A stretch of 24,217 nt of DNA from CAZXPG01 sp964643145 (GTDB lineage Bacteria > Pseudomonadota > Alphaproteobacteria > Rickettsiales > Arcanibacteraceae), in NCBI GenBank assembly GCA_964643145.1, contig CAZXPG010000029.1:1-24217 (forward strand), in the 5' to 3' direction. Both the position numbers and the translations under genes were made by a program. The notes under the pieces were generated by a model that was not told where the DNA came from, ran no database searches, and saw nothing but the letters and a program-made list of their open reading frames with translations. Below are positions 16,991 to 23,087 of the stretch, piece by piece; positions within the stretch are counted from its first letter, which is position 1, and the number at the start of each line of letters is the position of its first letter.

Positions 16991-17424
16991 GGTTTCACCC
17001 TGTCATTCCGCAGGCCGAAAAACCGGAGGCCGTTCCAGCTACTGCCGGTGATTTTATGCGCGATGGCCGTGAGGCTGCGGTATTTGATGCCCTGGTAATC
17101 GAACCCGTCATGCATGACGCGCACACGGTGCTCGATACCCTTGAATTCCCTGACCAGCACCGTGCCGACCGGCGGGCGAACCGCCTCCCTGCGTGCACGG
17201 TTGTTTTCCAGCTTCTGATTATTGTTTTTCAGGCGTTGCAGCGTTTCGTCGCTGATGCCACCGAAGGCGACTTCCTGCAGACGGTATGCAAGGCGCGCTT
17301 CGAGAAAATTGCGGTTAAACGGCGGTGCATCTTTTTCGTAGAGTTCCCGCCAGAGCGTCCGCAATTCACCCAGCGGAAGCCGTGTCAGTTGTGCGATTTT
17401 AGAAAGTACGTTTTCTCTTTCCAT
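16987..17424 (-). CDS. DUF2924-family protein
   Basis: This 145-residue protein belongs to DUF2924, a family I associate with recombinase genes in alphaproteobacterial islands. Typical blocks are LPLGELRTLWRELY, FNRNFLEARLAYRLQE, PPVGTVLVREFKGIEHRVRVMHDGFDYQGIKYRSLTAIAHKITGSSWNGLRFFGL. Function is unknown. A DNA-related accessory role is inferred only from the constant neighbourhood. I chose ATG at 17424, which has GAGGGG upstream. A GTG at 17436 overlapping the previous stop (GTGA) is the alternative. Its end overlaps the recombinase start by 4 bp. Confidence 0.9.
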   Translation of the reverse strand: MERENVLSKIAQLTRLPLGELRTLWRELYEKDAPPFNRNFLEARLAYRLQEVAFGGISDETLQRLKNNNQKLENNRARREAVRPPVGTVLVREFKGIEHRVRVMHDGFDYQGIKYRSLTAIAHKITGSSWNGLRFFGLRNDRVKP

Positions 17425-17432
17425 GCCGCCCC

Positions 17433-17807
17433 TCACGCATATTTCGGTGATGAAGAGATTTTCTGGAAAGCCCGAAGCACCGCTTCGATTTCAATGTGAT
17501 GCTCCTCCGGTATGGAATTGATGATGCGTAGGATGCGACTGAGCTGGTGGGAAAATGGCTTCTGCCCCTCCGGCTCCTGCTGGCCAGGGTAAAAGCTCTC
17601 AATCGGCATTTTGAAAACTTCGGCCAGAAGATAGAGCTTTGCGGCGGAGAGCCTGTTCGTTCCTTTTTCGTATTTCTGGATTTGCTGGGGCGCGACGCTC
17701 AGTTCACGCCCGATGCCCTCCTGCGTCAGTCCGTGCATGCGCCGCAGGTAGCGCAGATGATTGCCGATAAACTCATTTATTTGGTGTTCCAGTTGTTGTG
17801 TATCCAT
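17433..17807 (-). CDS. XRE-family transcriptional regulator (paralog 1)
   Basis: This 124-residue DNA-binding protein has an XRE helix-turn-helix at about residues 15-70 (LRYLRRMHGLTQEGIGRELSVAPQQIQKYEKGTNRLSAAKL). A short C-terminal helical tail follows (RILRIINSIPEEHHIEIEAVLRAFQKI). It is clearly paralogous to the gene at 17988-18377, sharing APQQ-QKYEKG-NRLSAAKL and the tail pattern. It lies in the PL operon between the 58-aa ORF and DUF2924, with AAGGAG upstream. Target sites are unknown. Because it differs from the S24-like repressor, it is probably a secondary regulator of the island. Confidence 0.92.
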   Translation of the reverse strand: MDTQQLEHQINEFIGNHLRYLRRMHGLTQEGIGRELSVAPQQIQKYEKGTNRLSAAKLYLLAEVFKMPIESFYPGQQEPEGQKPFSHQLSRILRIINSIPEEHHIEIEAVLRAFQKISSSPKYA

Positions 17808-17818
17808 AGGAGTTCTCC

Positions 17819-17995
17819 TTAAAGTTCAGAAGCATACACGCTTCCTTCCTGCGAAGAGTCCAGTGGAATAAGACGTTGCTTACCAAGATTTTTCCGGCTT
17901 GGCGTGGCTCTCAATCTCATTATCGCCACTGCCATTAATTGCGCGATCTCATTCTCCCTCTCTTTTGCCGACATCTCGCTCGGATGCTTAGTCAT
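17819..17995 (-). CDS. Small 58-aa protein between the two XRE genes
   Basis: This 58-residue ORF starts MTKHPSEMSAKERENEIAQL and continues with a short amphipathic helix (MAVAIMRLRATPSRK). Its ATG (17993-17995) overlaps the XRE paralog 2 stop codon by 8 bp and has GAAGG 7 bp upstream, and the next gene starts 11 bp downstream. Small proteins of this pattern (E-x-E-I-A-x-x-x-A-x-x-x-R-L-R) are, as I remember, common next to DUF2924 and recombinase genes in alphaproteobacterial islands. I cannot assign a function. Confidence 0.7.
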   Translation of the reverse strand: MTKHPSEMSAKERENEIAQLMAVAIMRLRATPSRKNLGKQRLIPLDSSQEGSVYASEL

Positions 17996-18377
17996 TGAGC
18001 GCCTTCTCGATTGAAGCGTCATCGGCATTCAGGGCAATTTTCAAAATCGCGCGGATGACATTGGAGAGATCGTCGTAATGCTTCGGCGGAATCCGGTTCA
18101 GCATCCGCACCACGCGCACCGTCTGCGGCGGAATGGATTCCTGCCGCTGGTTCGGGTCTTGCGGGAAGAAATACTGGATCGGCACATCCACCGCCTGGGA
18201 GAGCATGAACAACTTGGCGGCGGAGAGCCGGTTGCTTCCCTTTTCGTATTTCTGAACCTGTTGCGGCGCTACGCCGATTTCCTTTCCGACGATCTCCTGG
18301 GTAATGCCAAGAGTTCCTCTGACTGAACGAATCTTCTTTCCGATAAAGTCATTCAGCTGCTTCTCGATGTTTGTCAT
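17988..18377 (-). CDS. XRE-family transcriptional regulator (paralog 2)
   Basis: This 129-residue protein has an XRE helix-turn-helix at about residues 15-65 (KIRSVRGTLGITQEIVGKEIGVAPQQVQKYEKGSNRLSAAKL) and a tail similar to paralog 1 (RVVRMLNRIPPKHYDDLSNVIRAILKI). I chose the ATG at 18377 because GGAGAAGG stands just upstream. The frame is open farther upstream, but that part overlaps the small membrane protein gene. The alternative ATG at 18392 is less likely. It probably arose with paralog 1 by tandem duplication. Its operators are not known. Confidence 0.9.
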   Translation of the reverse strand: MTNIEKQLNDFIGKKIRSVRGTLGITQEIVGKEIGVAPQQVQKYEKGSNRLSAAKLFMLSQAVDVPIQYFFPQDPNQRQESIPPQTVRVVRMLNRIPPKHYDDLSNVIRAILKIALNADDASIEKALND

Positions 18378-18594
18378 AATAACCTTCTCCATAGATTTGA
18401 TCGTAACTGGCGTTGCGGCATTTTGGATAAAGGTCTGGGTAGCACACGCCGCCGTCGCAGCAGCGCATGAGCCAGTTGAGAACCAGCCAGTCCATGAACA
18501 GGGCAAAAAACAGAATGGCGATGAAGGCGGCAATCCAACCCAGCACCCTTCTGAGGGTTATTTTGCCTCGTATATGGAACTTTTTGATTTTCAA
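18349..18594 (-). CDS. Small cysteine-rich membrane protein (81 aa, TTG start)
   Basis: This 81-residue protein has a basic N-terminus (MKIKKFHIRGKITLRR), one long hydrophobic segment (about residues 18-42, VLGWIAAFIAILFFALFMDWLVLNW) and a polar tail with four cysteines (MRCCDGGVCYPDLYPKC) and a tyrosine-rich end. The start is TTG at 18594 with GGGAT about 5 bp upstream. It is the first gene behind the PL promoter, and its end overlaps XRE paralog 2 by 29 bp. I do not recognise the family. The hydrophobic pattern and operon position argue that it is real. Confidence 0.55.
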   Translation of the reverse strand: MKIKKFHIRGKITLRRVLGWIAAFIAILFFALFMDWLVLNWLMRCCDGGVCYPDLYPKCRNASYDQIYGEGYYDKHREAAE

Positions 18595-18650
18595 TTTTAT
18601 CCCACTTCTTAGGTGTTAATGCCGCTGGTTGATACAAGCGACAGTTAATC

Positions 18651-18692
18651 TAAATATTAGAAGCGGAACTTTTTGTAAATAGAAAAGTTCCG
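18651..18692 (-). promoter_or_regulatory. PL promoter with operator, drives recombinase operon
   Basis: On the minus strand TTTACA (18674-18679) and TATTTA (18651-18656) are 17 bp apart. The -35 box lies inside a perfect 10-bp inverted repeat, CGGAACTTTT (18664-18673) and AAAAGTTCCG (18683-18692). The spacer reads AAAAGTTCCGCTTCTAA, which is repeated with one change at the PR promoter. Leader to the TTG start at 18594 is about 50 nt. Confidence 0.75.
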
Positions 18693-18716
18693 TTTTCAGA
18701 AAATAGCGGATGCGCT

Positions 18717-18734
18717 TCGTCCCAATCGGGACGA
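18717..18734 (-). terminator. Hairpin after the repressor gene
   Basis: TCGTCCC-AATC-GGGACGA forms a perfect 7-bp stem about 40 bp beyond the repressor stop, between that gene and PL. No U run follows, so it is a weak terminator candidate. Confidence 0.3.
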
Positions 18735-18772
18735 TAAACGGCAACAAACAATCAGGAGAAATGAAGCGACAA

Positions 18773-19351
18773 CTAGCCGCGCTGAACGTGTAGAATCGGG
18801 TGCGCTTTCACGATCTTCTGGTCGGTGAGCACCTGCGTTGAACCATATTGGTGCAGGAAGTAATGCCCTGGCTTCGAGCCAGCGGTGACCCAGGCAATCA
18901 TCAGATTGCCTTTCGGAATTTGCACGAGGCACTGCTTCTCAAGGAAGAGGCTTGGATTTTCCTCCGGCTCACTATCGAAATACAGGATGTCGTTGCGTCC
19001 GTGCGCCGGAGCCAGGTGTGTGCCGACAATTCGCACGGCCTGCGCGGTTTCCGGCAGCCCCCTTACGAATTCTGCTTCCTTCCATTTCGATTTCGGAAGC
19101 ATCTTTACATAGCATTTGAATTTGACCTCGCCCACCACCGGCACGCCTTCTTCTATCTCCGAAGCGTCCAGGTCTTGGGGGGCGCAATTGAGCGCCGTGG
19201 CCAGCATGTCACGGTATTTATCCAGCACCTTGGGGCTACCCCCGTTCTCAATACGGTGCAGCGTGGTCTTGGGAATGCCCGTTATCTCCACCAGTCGGTC
19301 GATGGTGATATTCCGGCGCAGACGAATGAATTTAACATTGTTCGTTTTCAT
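18773..19351 (-). CDS. CI/S24-like phage repressor
   Basis: This 192-residue repressor has an N-terminal XRE helix-turn-helix (about 5-50, FIRLRRNITIDRLVEITGIPKTTLHRIENGG) and a C-terminal domain resembling the LexA/CI S24 fold (VRIVGTHLAPAHGRNDILYF...LEKQCLVQIPKGNLMIAW...GHYFLHQ). The place of the usual catalytic Ser (G-[D/N]-S-M-x-P) reads GTHLAP at 110-115, so Ser is replaced by His112. The usual lysine site reads IAWVTAG with no lysine. It may therefore not cleave itself. I chose ATG 19351, with GGAAC upstream. It lies between PL and PR, whose shared operators it most likely binds. Confidence 0.85.
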   Translation of the reverse strand: MKTNNVKFIRLRRNITIDRLVEITGIPKTTLHRIENGGSPKVLDKYRDMLATALNCAPQDLDASEIEEGVPVVGEVKFKCYVKMLPKSKWKEAEFVRGLPETAQAVRIVGTHLAPAHGRNDILYFDSEPEENPSLFLEKQCLVQIPKGNLMIAWVTAGSKPGHYFLHQYGSTQVLTDQKIVKAHPILHVQRG

Positions 19352-19390
19352 AATGTTCCAAAAATACAGCACCCCTCGCTATAAGTCCAC

Positions 19391-19419
19391 ATTTAATGGT
19401 GGAATATAACCATTGACAA
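19391..19419 (-). promoter_or_regulatory. Repressor promoter (PRM-like)
   Basis: On the minus strand TTGTCA (19414-19419) and TTAAAT (19391-19396) are 17 bp apart. The -35 box overlaps that of PR on the opposite strand. The inverted repeat TCCAC-N8-GTGGA (19386-19403) covers the -10 box and could let the repressor control its own gene. Confidence 0.5.
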
Positions 19420-19441
19420 AAAGTTCCACTTCTAAGATGCT
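19399..19441 (+). promoter_or_regulatory. PR promoter with operator, drives replication operon
   Basis: TTGACA (19413-19418) is a perfect -35 box. The 17-bp spacer ends CTTCTAA and the -10 position (GATGCT) is poor. The operator GTGGAA-N19-TTCCAC (19399-19429) encloses the -35 box with the same spacing as at PL (GGAA-N19-TTCC). The first ORF starts at 19469. Confidence 0.65.
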
Positions 19442-19468
19442 TAAGCGTAACCAATACGAGGGTGATTT

Positions 19469-19543
19469 ATGCCAGCAACCACTCAATCGGCGCATCCGTT
19501 AACGAAAGCCGTCACCGGAGCAAAGAGGGGAATAACAGGATGA
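19469..19543 (+). CDS. Candidate 24-aa leader ORF
   Basis: MPATTQSAHPLTKAVTGAKRG plus three residues is encoded directly after PR, with a good GAGGG site 6 bp before the ATG. Its TGA lies 3 bp before the start of the next gene. It could be a small protein or a coupling leader. There is no family to compare with. Confidence 0.4.
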   Translation: MPATTQSAHPLTKAVTGAKRGITG

Positions 19544-19546
19544 ACA

Positions 19547-19867
19547 ATGGCCGGAGACAACGAAACCTTTCCATACAGAACCGTTAGCGAGACTGTTGAA
19601 TGCCAGTTCGAACAGATGCGCTTCCGGCTTCTTTTAAGCTATTATCCGAATGGCCGCATCGGGGAAATCACCGCGAGTGGCTTCAAGGATGGCTCCGCCC
19701 TGAATGAAATCGTGCAGGATGCCTGCGCGATTATCTCCGAACTCCTCAATCGCTTCGTCTCTCCCCTCACGCTGGCGGAGCTTGTGAACCGCAAGCCGGA
19801 CGGCGCACCGACCTCCATCATCGGAGCCATTGTCCTCCAGATCACCGAACAAAGCCTGGAGGAATAA
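19547..19867 (+). CDS. TSCPD-like domain protein
   Basis: This 106-residue protein resembles stand-alone versions of the TSCPD domain, originally described at the C-terminus of class II ribonucleotide reductases. The pattern FRLLLSYYPNGRIGEITASGFKDGSALNEIVQDACAIISELL followed by LVNRKPDGAPTSIIGAIVLQI follows the F-x-x-x-x-Y-P-x-G-R-x-G-E-I...G-S-x-L...D...S-L-L layout. No catalytic residues are apparent and the role in the island is unknown. Its stop codon overlaps the next start (TAATG). AGGA precedes the ATG at 19547. Confidence 0.65.
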   Translation: MAGDNETFPYRTVSETVECQFEQMRFRLLLSYYPNGRIGEITASGFKDGSALNEIVQDACAIISELLNRFVSPLTLAELVNRKPDGAPTSIIGAIVLQITEQSLEE

Positions 19868-20670
19868 TGCCAACACCGCGCTACATGCGATTTTTCCCCG
19901 ACGCTTATCTGAATGACACCATGCCTCTGACGATGGAAGAGCAAGGCGTGTACATGCGGATTCTGTGCCTGATGTGGATGAACGGCGGCAAAGTCAGGAA
20001 CGATGATCGCCTGATCGCGCGGATGCTCGGCATACATGTGAATAAGTGGCATAAAGTGAAGCCGAAGGTCATGGGTTACCTGGTAGAACACTCCCCAGGA
20101 TACGTTACCCAAAACCGCCTGAGTAAGGAGTATAGATACTCCAAGGGTAAATCGAAGGTTTCCGCCCATGATACCGAGGGAGATAATACCCCTGATACTG
20201 GTGGCGATACCCCCCACAATACCCCCCAGGATGCCGCCGATAAAGTATTGAAAAACAGCGGTTCACATTCTGAAAACGCGCCGCGCAATGTTGACGAGCT
20301 GGTAGCCAGCCTTTCGCAAAAATTCTCCGGAGCCTTTGATCAATCTAAATCTAAATCAAAGAACAATAATTATAATAGATTAGATCTAGATGGGGACGGC
20401 ACAGGCTGTGGAAAACCCATGACACGGGACGATATGACCGCGTTTCTGACATCGCTTTTCCGCATATTTGACGCGTTCAAAATGCAGCCGCCGACCGACT
20501 TCGAAATCATCCGCAGCTGGCTTGATAACGGCCTTGACCCGCATCGCCACATCATCCCCACCGTTCGAGAGCTTCTCAAGCGCATTGAATCCAGCGCCAT
20601 CGATCCGCCGAAGAGCTGGCGATACTTCGCCAAGGAAGTCTATGCGGCGGCAAACAAAAAACCAGAATGA
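19867..20670 (+). CDS. DUF1376-family replication-type protein
   Basis: This 267-residue protein begins with the DUF1376 (YdaU-like) domain at about residues 1-85 (YMRFFPDAYLNDTMPLTMEEQGVYMRILCLMWMNGGKVRNDDRLIARMLG), a winged-helix-like module found in phage replication genes. The middle (95-165) is polar, low-complexity and rich in Asp, Thr, Ser and Lys. The C-terminal 75 residues form a helical region (FEIIRSWLDNGLDPHRHIIPTVRELLKRI...PKSWRYFAKEVYAA) like primosomal or DnaT-type tails. A role in starting island replication is inferred from the family and from the PR operon position. It overlaps the TSCPD-like gene by one base. Confidence 0.85.
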   Translation: MPTPRYMRFFPDAYLNDTMPLTMEEQGVYMRILCLMWMNGGKVRNDDRLIARMLGIHVNKWHKVKPKVMGYLVEHSPGYVTQNRLSKEYRYSKGKSKVSAHDTEGDNTPDTGGDTPHNTPQDAADKVLKNSGSHSENAPRNVDELVASLSQKFSGAFDQSKSKSKNNNYNRLDLDGDGTGCGKPMTRDDMTAFLTSLFRIFDAFKMQPPTDFEIIRSWLDNGLDPHRHIIPTVRELLKRIESSAIDPPKSWRYFAKEVYAAANKKPE

Positions 20671-20681
20671 AAGGAGGAATC

Positions 20682-21272
20682 ATGGGAAAGAAAAAACGCC
20701 ATCGCAACCAACAGAGCCAGCCGCGCGTACCAAGGCTCGGCAATGGGCAGGAAGTATGCTTGCCAACGCCGGAGTTCCTCTCGCGCCATGAGCTGGAGAA
20801 GGTCAAGCTGGATGAGAAAACCTACGCCCTGCGCGTCAAGGACAAGCGGCCTATCGACAAGTACCACCGGCTCTACCTGATCGACAAAGATCGTGGCATC
20901 GGTGAGCATTACCGGCGCGGCATCAGTGAGGATCAGTTCCGCGCCGCCGACCGCCTGGTGAGCAATTATGAACGCAGCTTTCCCAACCTTTCCATGCCGC
21001 TCGATAGCGTGCGCGTGCAGAGCAGCGGCAACGTGGCGATGCATCCGGTGGAAGCCGTCATGCACGCCATCCACCAGCACACGCGCGTGATGAAGGAACT
21101 CAGCCGTGGCTCGCAGGAAATCGTGGAAGAGATATGCTGCAAGGAAAGCAACCTGATTGATTACGAGGAAGCCAAAGGCTGGCGCAAAGGCTATGGGATG
21201 ATCCGCCTGCGTGAAGCGCTGGACGAGCTTGTGGATGCCTACAAATCCACGGCCAGGCGCAGGAATGCTTGA
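20682..21272 (+). CDS. DUF6456-like island protein
   Basis: This 196-residue basic protein starts MGKKKRHRNQQSQ with AAAGGAGG 6 bp before the ATG at 20682. An upstream in-frame ATG at 20667 lacks such a site. Residues 80-190 contain ISEDQFRAADRLVSNYERSF and IVEEICCKESNLIDYEEAKGWRKGYGMIRLREALDELVDAY, which resemble the alphaproteobacterial DUF6456 pattern (G-x-x-x-x-x-D-Y-E...C-C...E...G-W...L-x-x-A-L-D-x-L). Function is unknown. A DNA-binding role is possible from the basic N-terminus. It is the last gene of the PR operon seen here. Confidence 0.65.
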   Translation: MGKKKRHRNQQSQPRVPRLGNGQEVCLPTPEFLSRHELEKVKLDEKTYALRVKDKRPIDKYHRLYLIDKDRGIGEHYRRGISEDQFRAADRLVSNYERSFPNLSMPLDSVRVQSSGNVAMHPVEAVMHAIHQHTRVMKELSRGSQEIVEEICCKESNLIDYEEAKGWRKGYGMIRLREALDELVDAYKSTARRRNA

Positions 21273-21340
21273 GGCTTCTCAACCCCGCCGATGCAAGTGG
21301 GGTATATCTCTCAACCTATTGATTATACAGAAGATTTTTA

Positions 21341-21369
21341 TTGACGTAGGTGCACCTGCCTGATATGTG
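21341..21369 (+). promoter_or_regulatory. Promoter-like site with internal palindrome
   Basis: TTGACG (21341-21346) and TATGTG (21364-21369) are 17 bp apart. The perfect palindrome AGGTGCACCT (21348-21357) lies between them, in an operator-like position. Transcription would give a leader of about 440 nt before the methyltransferase. The -10 match is weak. Confidence 0.4.
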
Positions 21370-21468
21370 TTTTCATAGAATACGGAAAATTACGTTTAGC
21401 GTTTTCTTTCTTTTTCCCCTCCGCCTCCCTGTTATCTACCCTTTTGATGCGCCGATCCACTGAGGTCG

Positions 21469-21538
21469 GCGCACATTTCTGGCGGAAAGCTGCACAGTCC
21501 AGGCCAGAACCTGCACAAAACAGCGTAATTACTGCACA
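21469..21538. repeat. Four GCACA motifs in exact 21-bp phase (iteron-like)
   Basis: GCACA occurs at 21471, 21492, 21513 and 21534. The last three are CTGCACA at 21490, 21511 and 21532, and the first is GCGCACA. Every step is exactly 21 bp, which is two turns of DNA. The bases between the motifs are not conserved, so this is not a simple tandem duplication. Confidence 0.7.
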
Positions 21539-21818
21539 ACTCATTGAAAGATAACCGCTTCCGACTGGCGCTGGCTTGCCGCGCGGCAAGGCAACCCCGT
21601 GAAACCCGCAGCCACAGCCACTCTCAAAGGCAAACTCGAAGGTACTTCCTGACGAAGTTGTATGCGGGGGCGCGAGGCGCAGCATTCCGCCAGCCACGAA
21701 TTTCTGACACCGATTTCGTTTCGTTTTTTCCGCTCTAACTATTTGATTTACAGGCAAAACCCTATTTTGGAAAACGAAATGGGGGCGAAATGCCGTTTTT
21801 AATAAGGAAAACAATGCC

Positions 21819-23051
21819 ATGCGTATAGAAACCGTAGCACTTGAAAAGATAATTCCCTACGCCAGAAACCCGCGCCGCAACGAACACGCGGTGGCAAAAG
21901 TAGCGGGCAGTATCAAGGAGTTCGGCTGGCAACAGCCAATTGTCGTGGATACTGATTACGTCATCGTGGCCGGTCACACGCGCTATCTCGCGGCGCAGCA
22001 GCTGGGCATGAAAGAACTTCCGGTCAAGATCGCCGACGATCTCACACCCGCGCAGATCAAAGCCTACCGCATTGCCGACAATCGCACGCACGAAGAAGCG
22101 GAATGGATTGACGAGCTGCTCGCCATTGAACTCGGTGAGATACGCGACATGGGCTACGATCTCGACATCACCGGATTCGATCCTGACGAACTGGACAAGC
22201 TGCTCGCCGGTGATGGTTCCGATGGTCTTACCGATGATGACGCCATTCCCGAAGTCGCGGAGAAGGCAATCTCCCTGCCTGGTGACATTTGGATTTGCGG
22301 CAATCATCGCCTGATGTGCGGCGACTCCACTGATCCGGTTGCGATTGAAAAACTGATGGGCGGCGTGCTGGCCGACATGACATTCACCGACCCTCCCTAC
22401 AACGTGAATTACGGCGCGTCGATGAAAGACAAGGTGCGCGGCAATAATCGAACGATTAAGAACGATAATCTCGGTGAAGATTTTTATGCGTTCCTGCTCA
22501 AAGCCTGCTTCAACCTGCTCGCCGTCACCAAGGGCGGCGTCTACGTCTGCATGTCCTCTTCCGAACTGGATACTCTGCAGAAGGCATTCCGCGAGGCCGG
22601 AGGCCACTGGTCAACATTCGTGATATGGGCGAAAAACACCTTCACGATGGGGCGCGCCGATTATCAGCGTCAATACGAGCCGATTCTCTATGGCTGGAAA
22701 GAAGGCAACAAGCATTTCTGGTGTGGCGCGCGTGACCAGGGTGATGTGTGGTTTGTCGATAAGCCCACCGCCAATGACCTACACCCCACCATGAAGCCTG
22801 TGTCGCTGGTGGAACGCGCTATCACCAATAGCAGCAAAAGCCGCGACATCGTGCTCGATAGTTTCGGCGGTTCCGGCACAACGATGATTGCCTGTGAAAA
22901 GACCGGCCGCAGTGCGCGGCTGATGGAGCTTGATCCTAAATATGCCGATGTGATTGTGCGCCGGTGGCAGGAATACACGGGCGAAAAAGCCGTGCTGGAA
23001 GGGCTGGAAAAAGAATTCGATGAAATAGCAAGGGAGCGTGCGGCCAGCTAA
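21819..23051 (+). CDS. ParB-domain DNA methyltransferase (adenine-N6 or cytosine-N4, beta class)
   Basis: This 410-residue protein joins a ParB/Spo0J-like N-terminal domain (about 4-95, with GHTRYLAAQQLG at 52-63 and RIADNRTHE) to a DNA methyltransferase domain. The catalytic motif DPPY is at 191-194, HPTMKP at 322-327 and the AdoMet-binding DSFGGSGTT at 347-355. Motif IV before motif I is the beta-class order, and DPPY marks N6-adenine or N4-cytosine methylation. No restriction endonuclease gene is adjacent, so it looks like an orphan modification enzyme of the island. The ATG at 21819 has AAGGAAA 9 bp upstream. An 11-bp inverted repeat spans its stop codon. Target sequence unknown. Confidence 0.93.
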   Translation: MRIETVALEKIIPYARNPRRNEHAVAKVAGSIKEFGWQQPIVVDTDYVIVAGHTRYLAAQQLGMKELPVKIADDLTPAQIKAYRIADNRTHEEAEWIDELLAIELGEIRDMGYDLDITGFDPDELDKLLAGDGSDGLTDDDAIPEVAEKAISLPGDIWICGNHRLMCGDSTDPVAIEKLMGGVLADMTFTDPPYNVNYGASMKDKVRGNNRTIKNDNLGEDFYAFLLKACFNLLAVTKGGVYVCMSSSELDTLQKAFREAGGHWSTFVIWAKNTFTMGRADYQRQYEPILYGWKEGNKHFWCGARDQGDVWFVDKPTANDLHPTMKPVSLVERAITNSSKSRDIVLDSFGGSGTTMIACEKTGRSARLMELDPKYADVIVRRWQEYTGEKAVLEGLEKEFDEIARERAAS

Positions 23052-23076
23052 CATACGTTGCTTTGGCACGCTCCCT
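23031..23076. terminator. Inverted repeat between convergent genes
   Basis: AGGGAGCGTGC (23031-23041) and GCACGCTCCCT (23066-23076) are perfect 11-bp arms with a 24-base loop that contains the methyltransferase stop codon. It lies between two convergent genes and could end transcription from both. No clear U run follows on either strand. Confidence 0.5.
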
Positions 23077-23087
23077 GGGGCGGGTGT

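Larger units (their letters stand above)
21273..21818. other. Non-coding 546-bp region with structured signals
   Basis: No ORF here has convincing coding character. The stretch holds ACCCC (21282-21286) with GGGGT (21299-21303), a weak terminator candidate after the DUF6456-like gene; a promoter-like site at 21341-21369; a hairpin at 21448-21473 (8-bp stem, 10-base loop); four phased GCACA motifs at 21471-21538; and the perfect palindrome CTTGCC-GCGC-GGCAAG at 21575-21590. AAGGAAA at 21803-21809 is the ribosome-binding site of the methyltransferase. Confidence 0.6.

Noticed and set aside
18378..18533. Upstream extension of XRE paralog 2
   Set aside because: The extra 52 residues are alanine- and cysteine-rich without family likeness, overlap the small membrane protein, and the ATG at 18377 has a strong ribosome-binding site.
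21338..21820. Minus-strand ORF of 160 residues in the non-coding gap
   Set aside because: Its composition is low in coding character, it has no good start, and it overlaps the promoter, phased motifs and hairpins. Probably chance.
21762..22607. Minus-strand ORF of 281 residues opposite the ParB-methyltransferase
   Set aside because: It is an antisense shadow of a G+C-rich gene whose plus-strand product has clear ParB and DPPY motifs.
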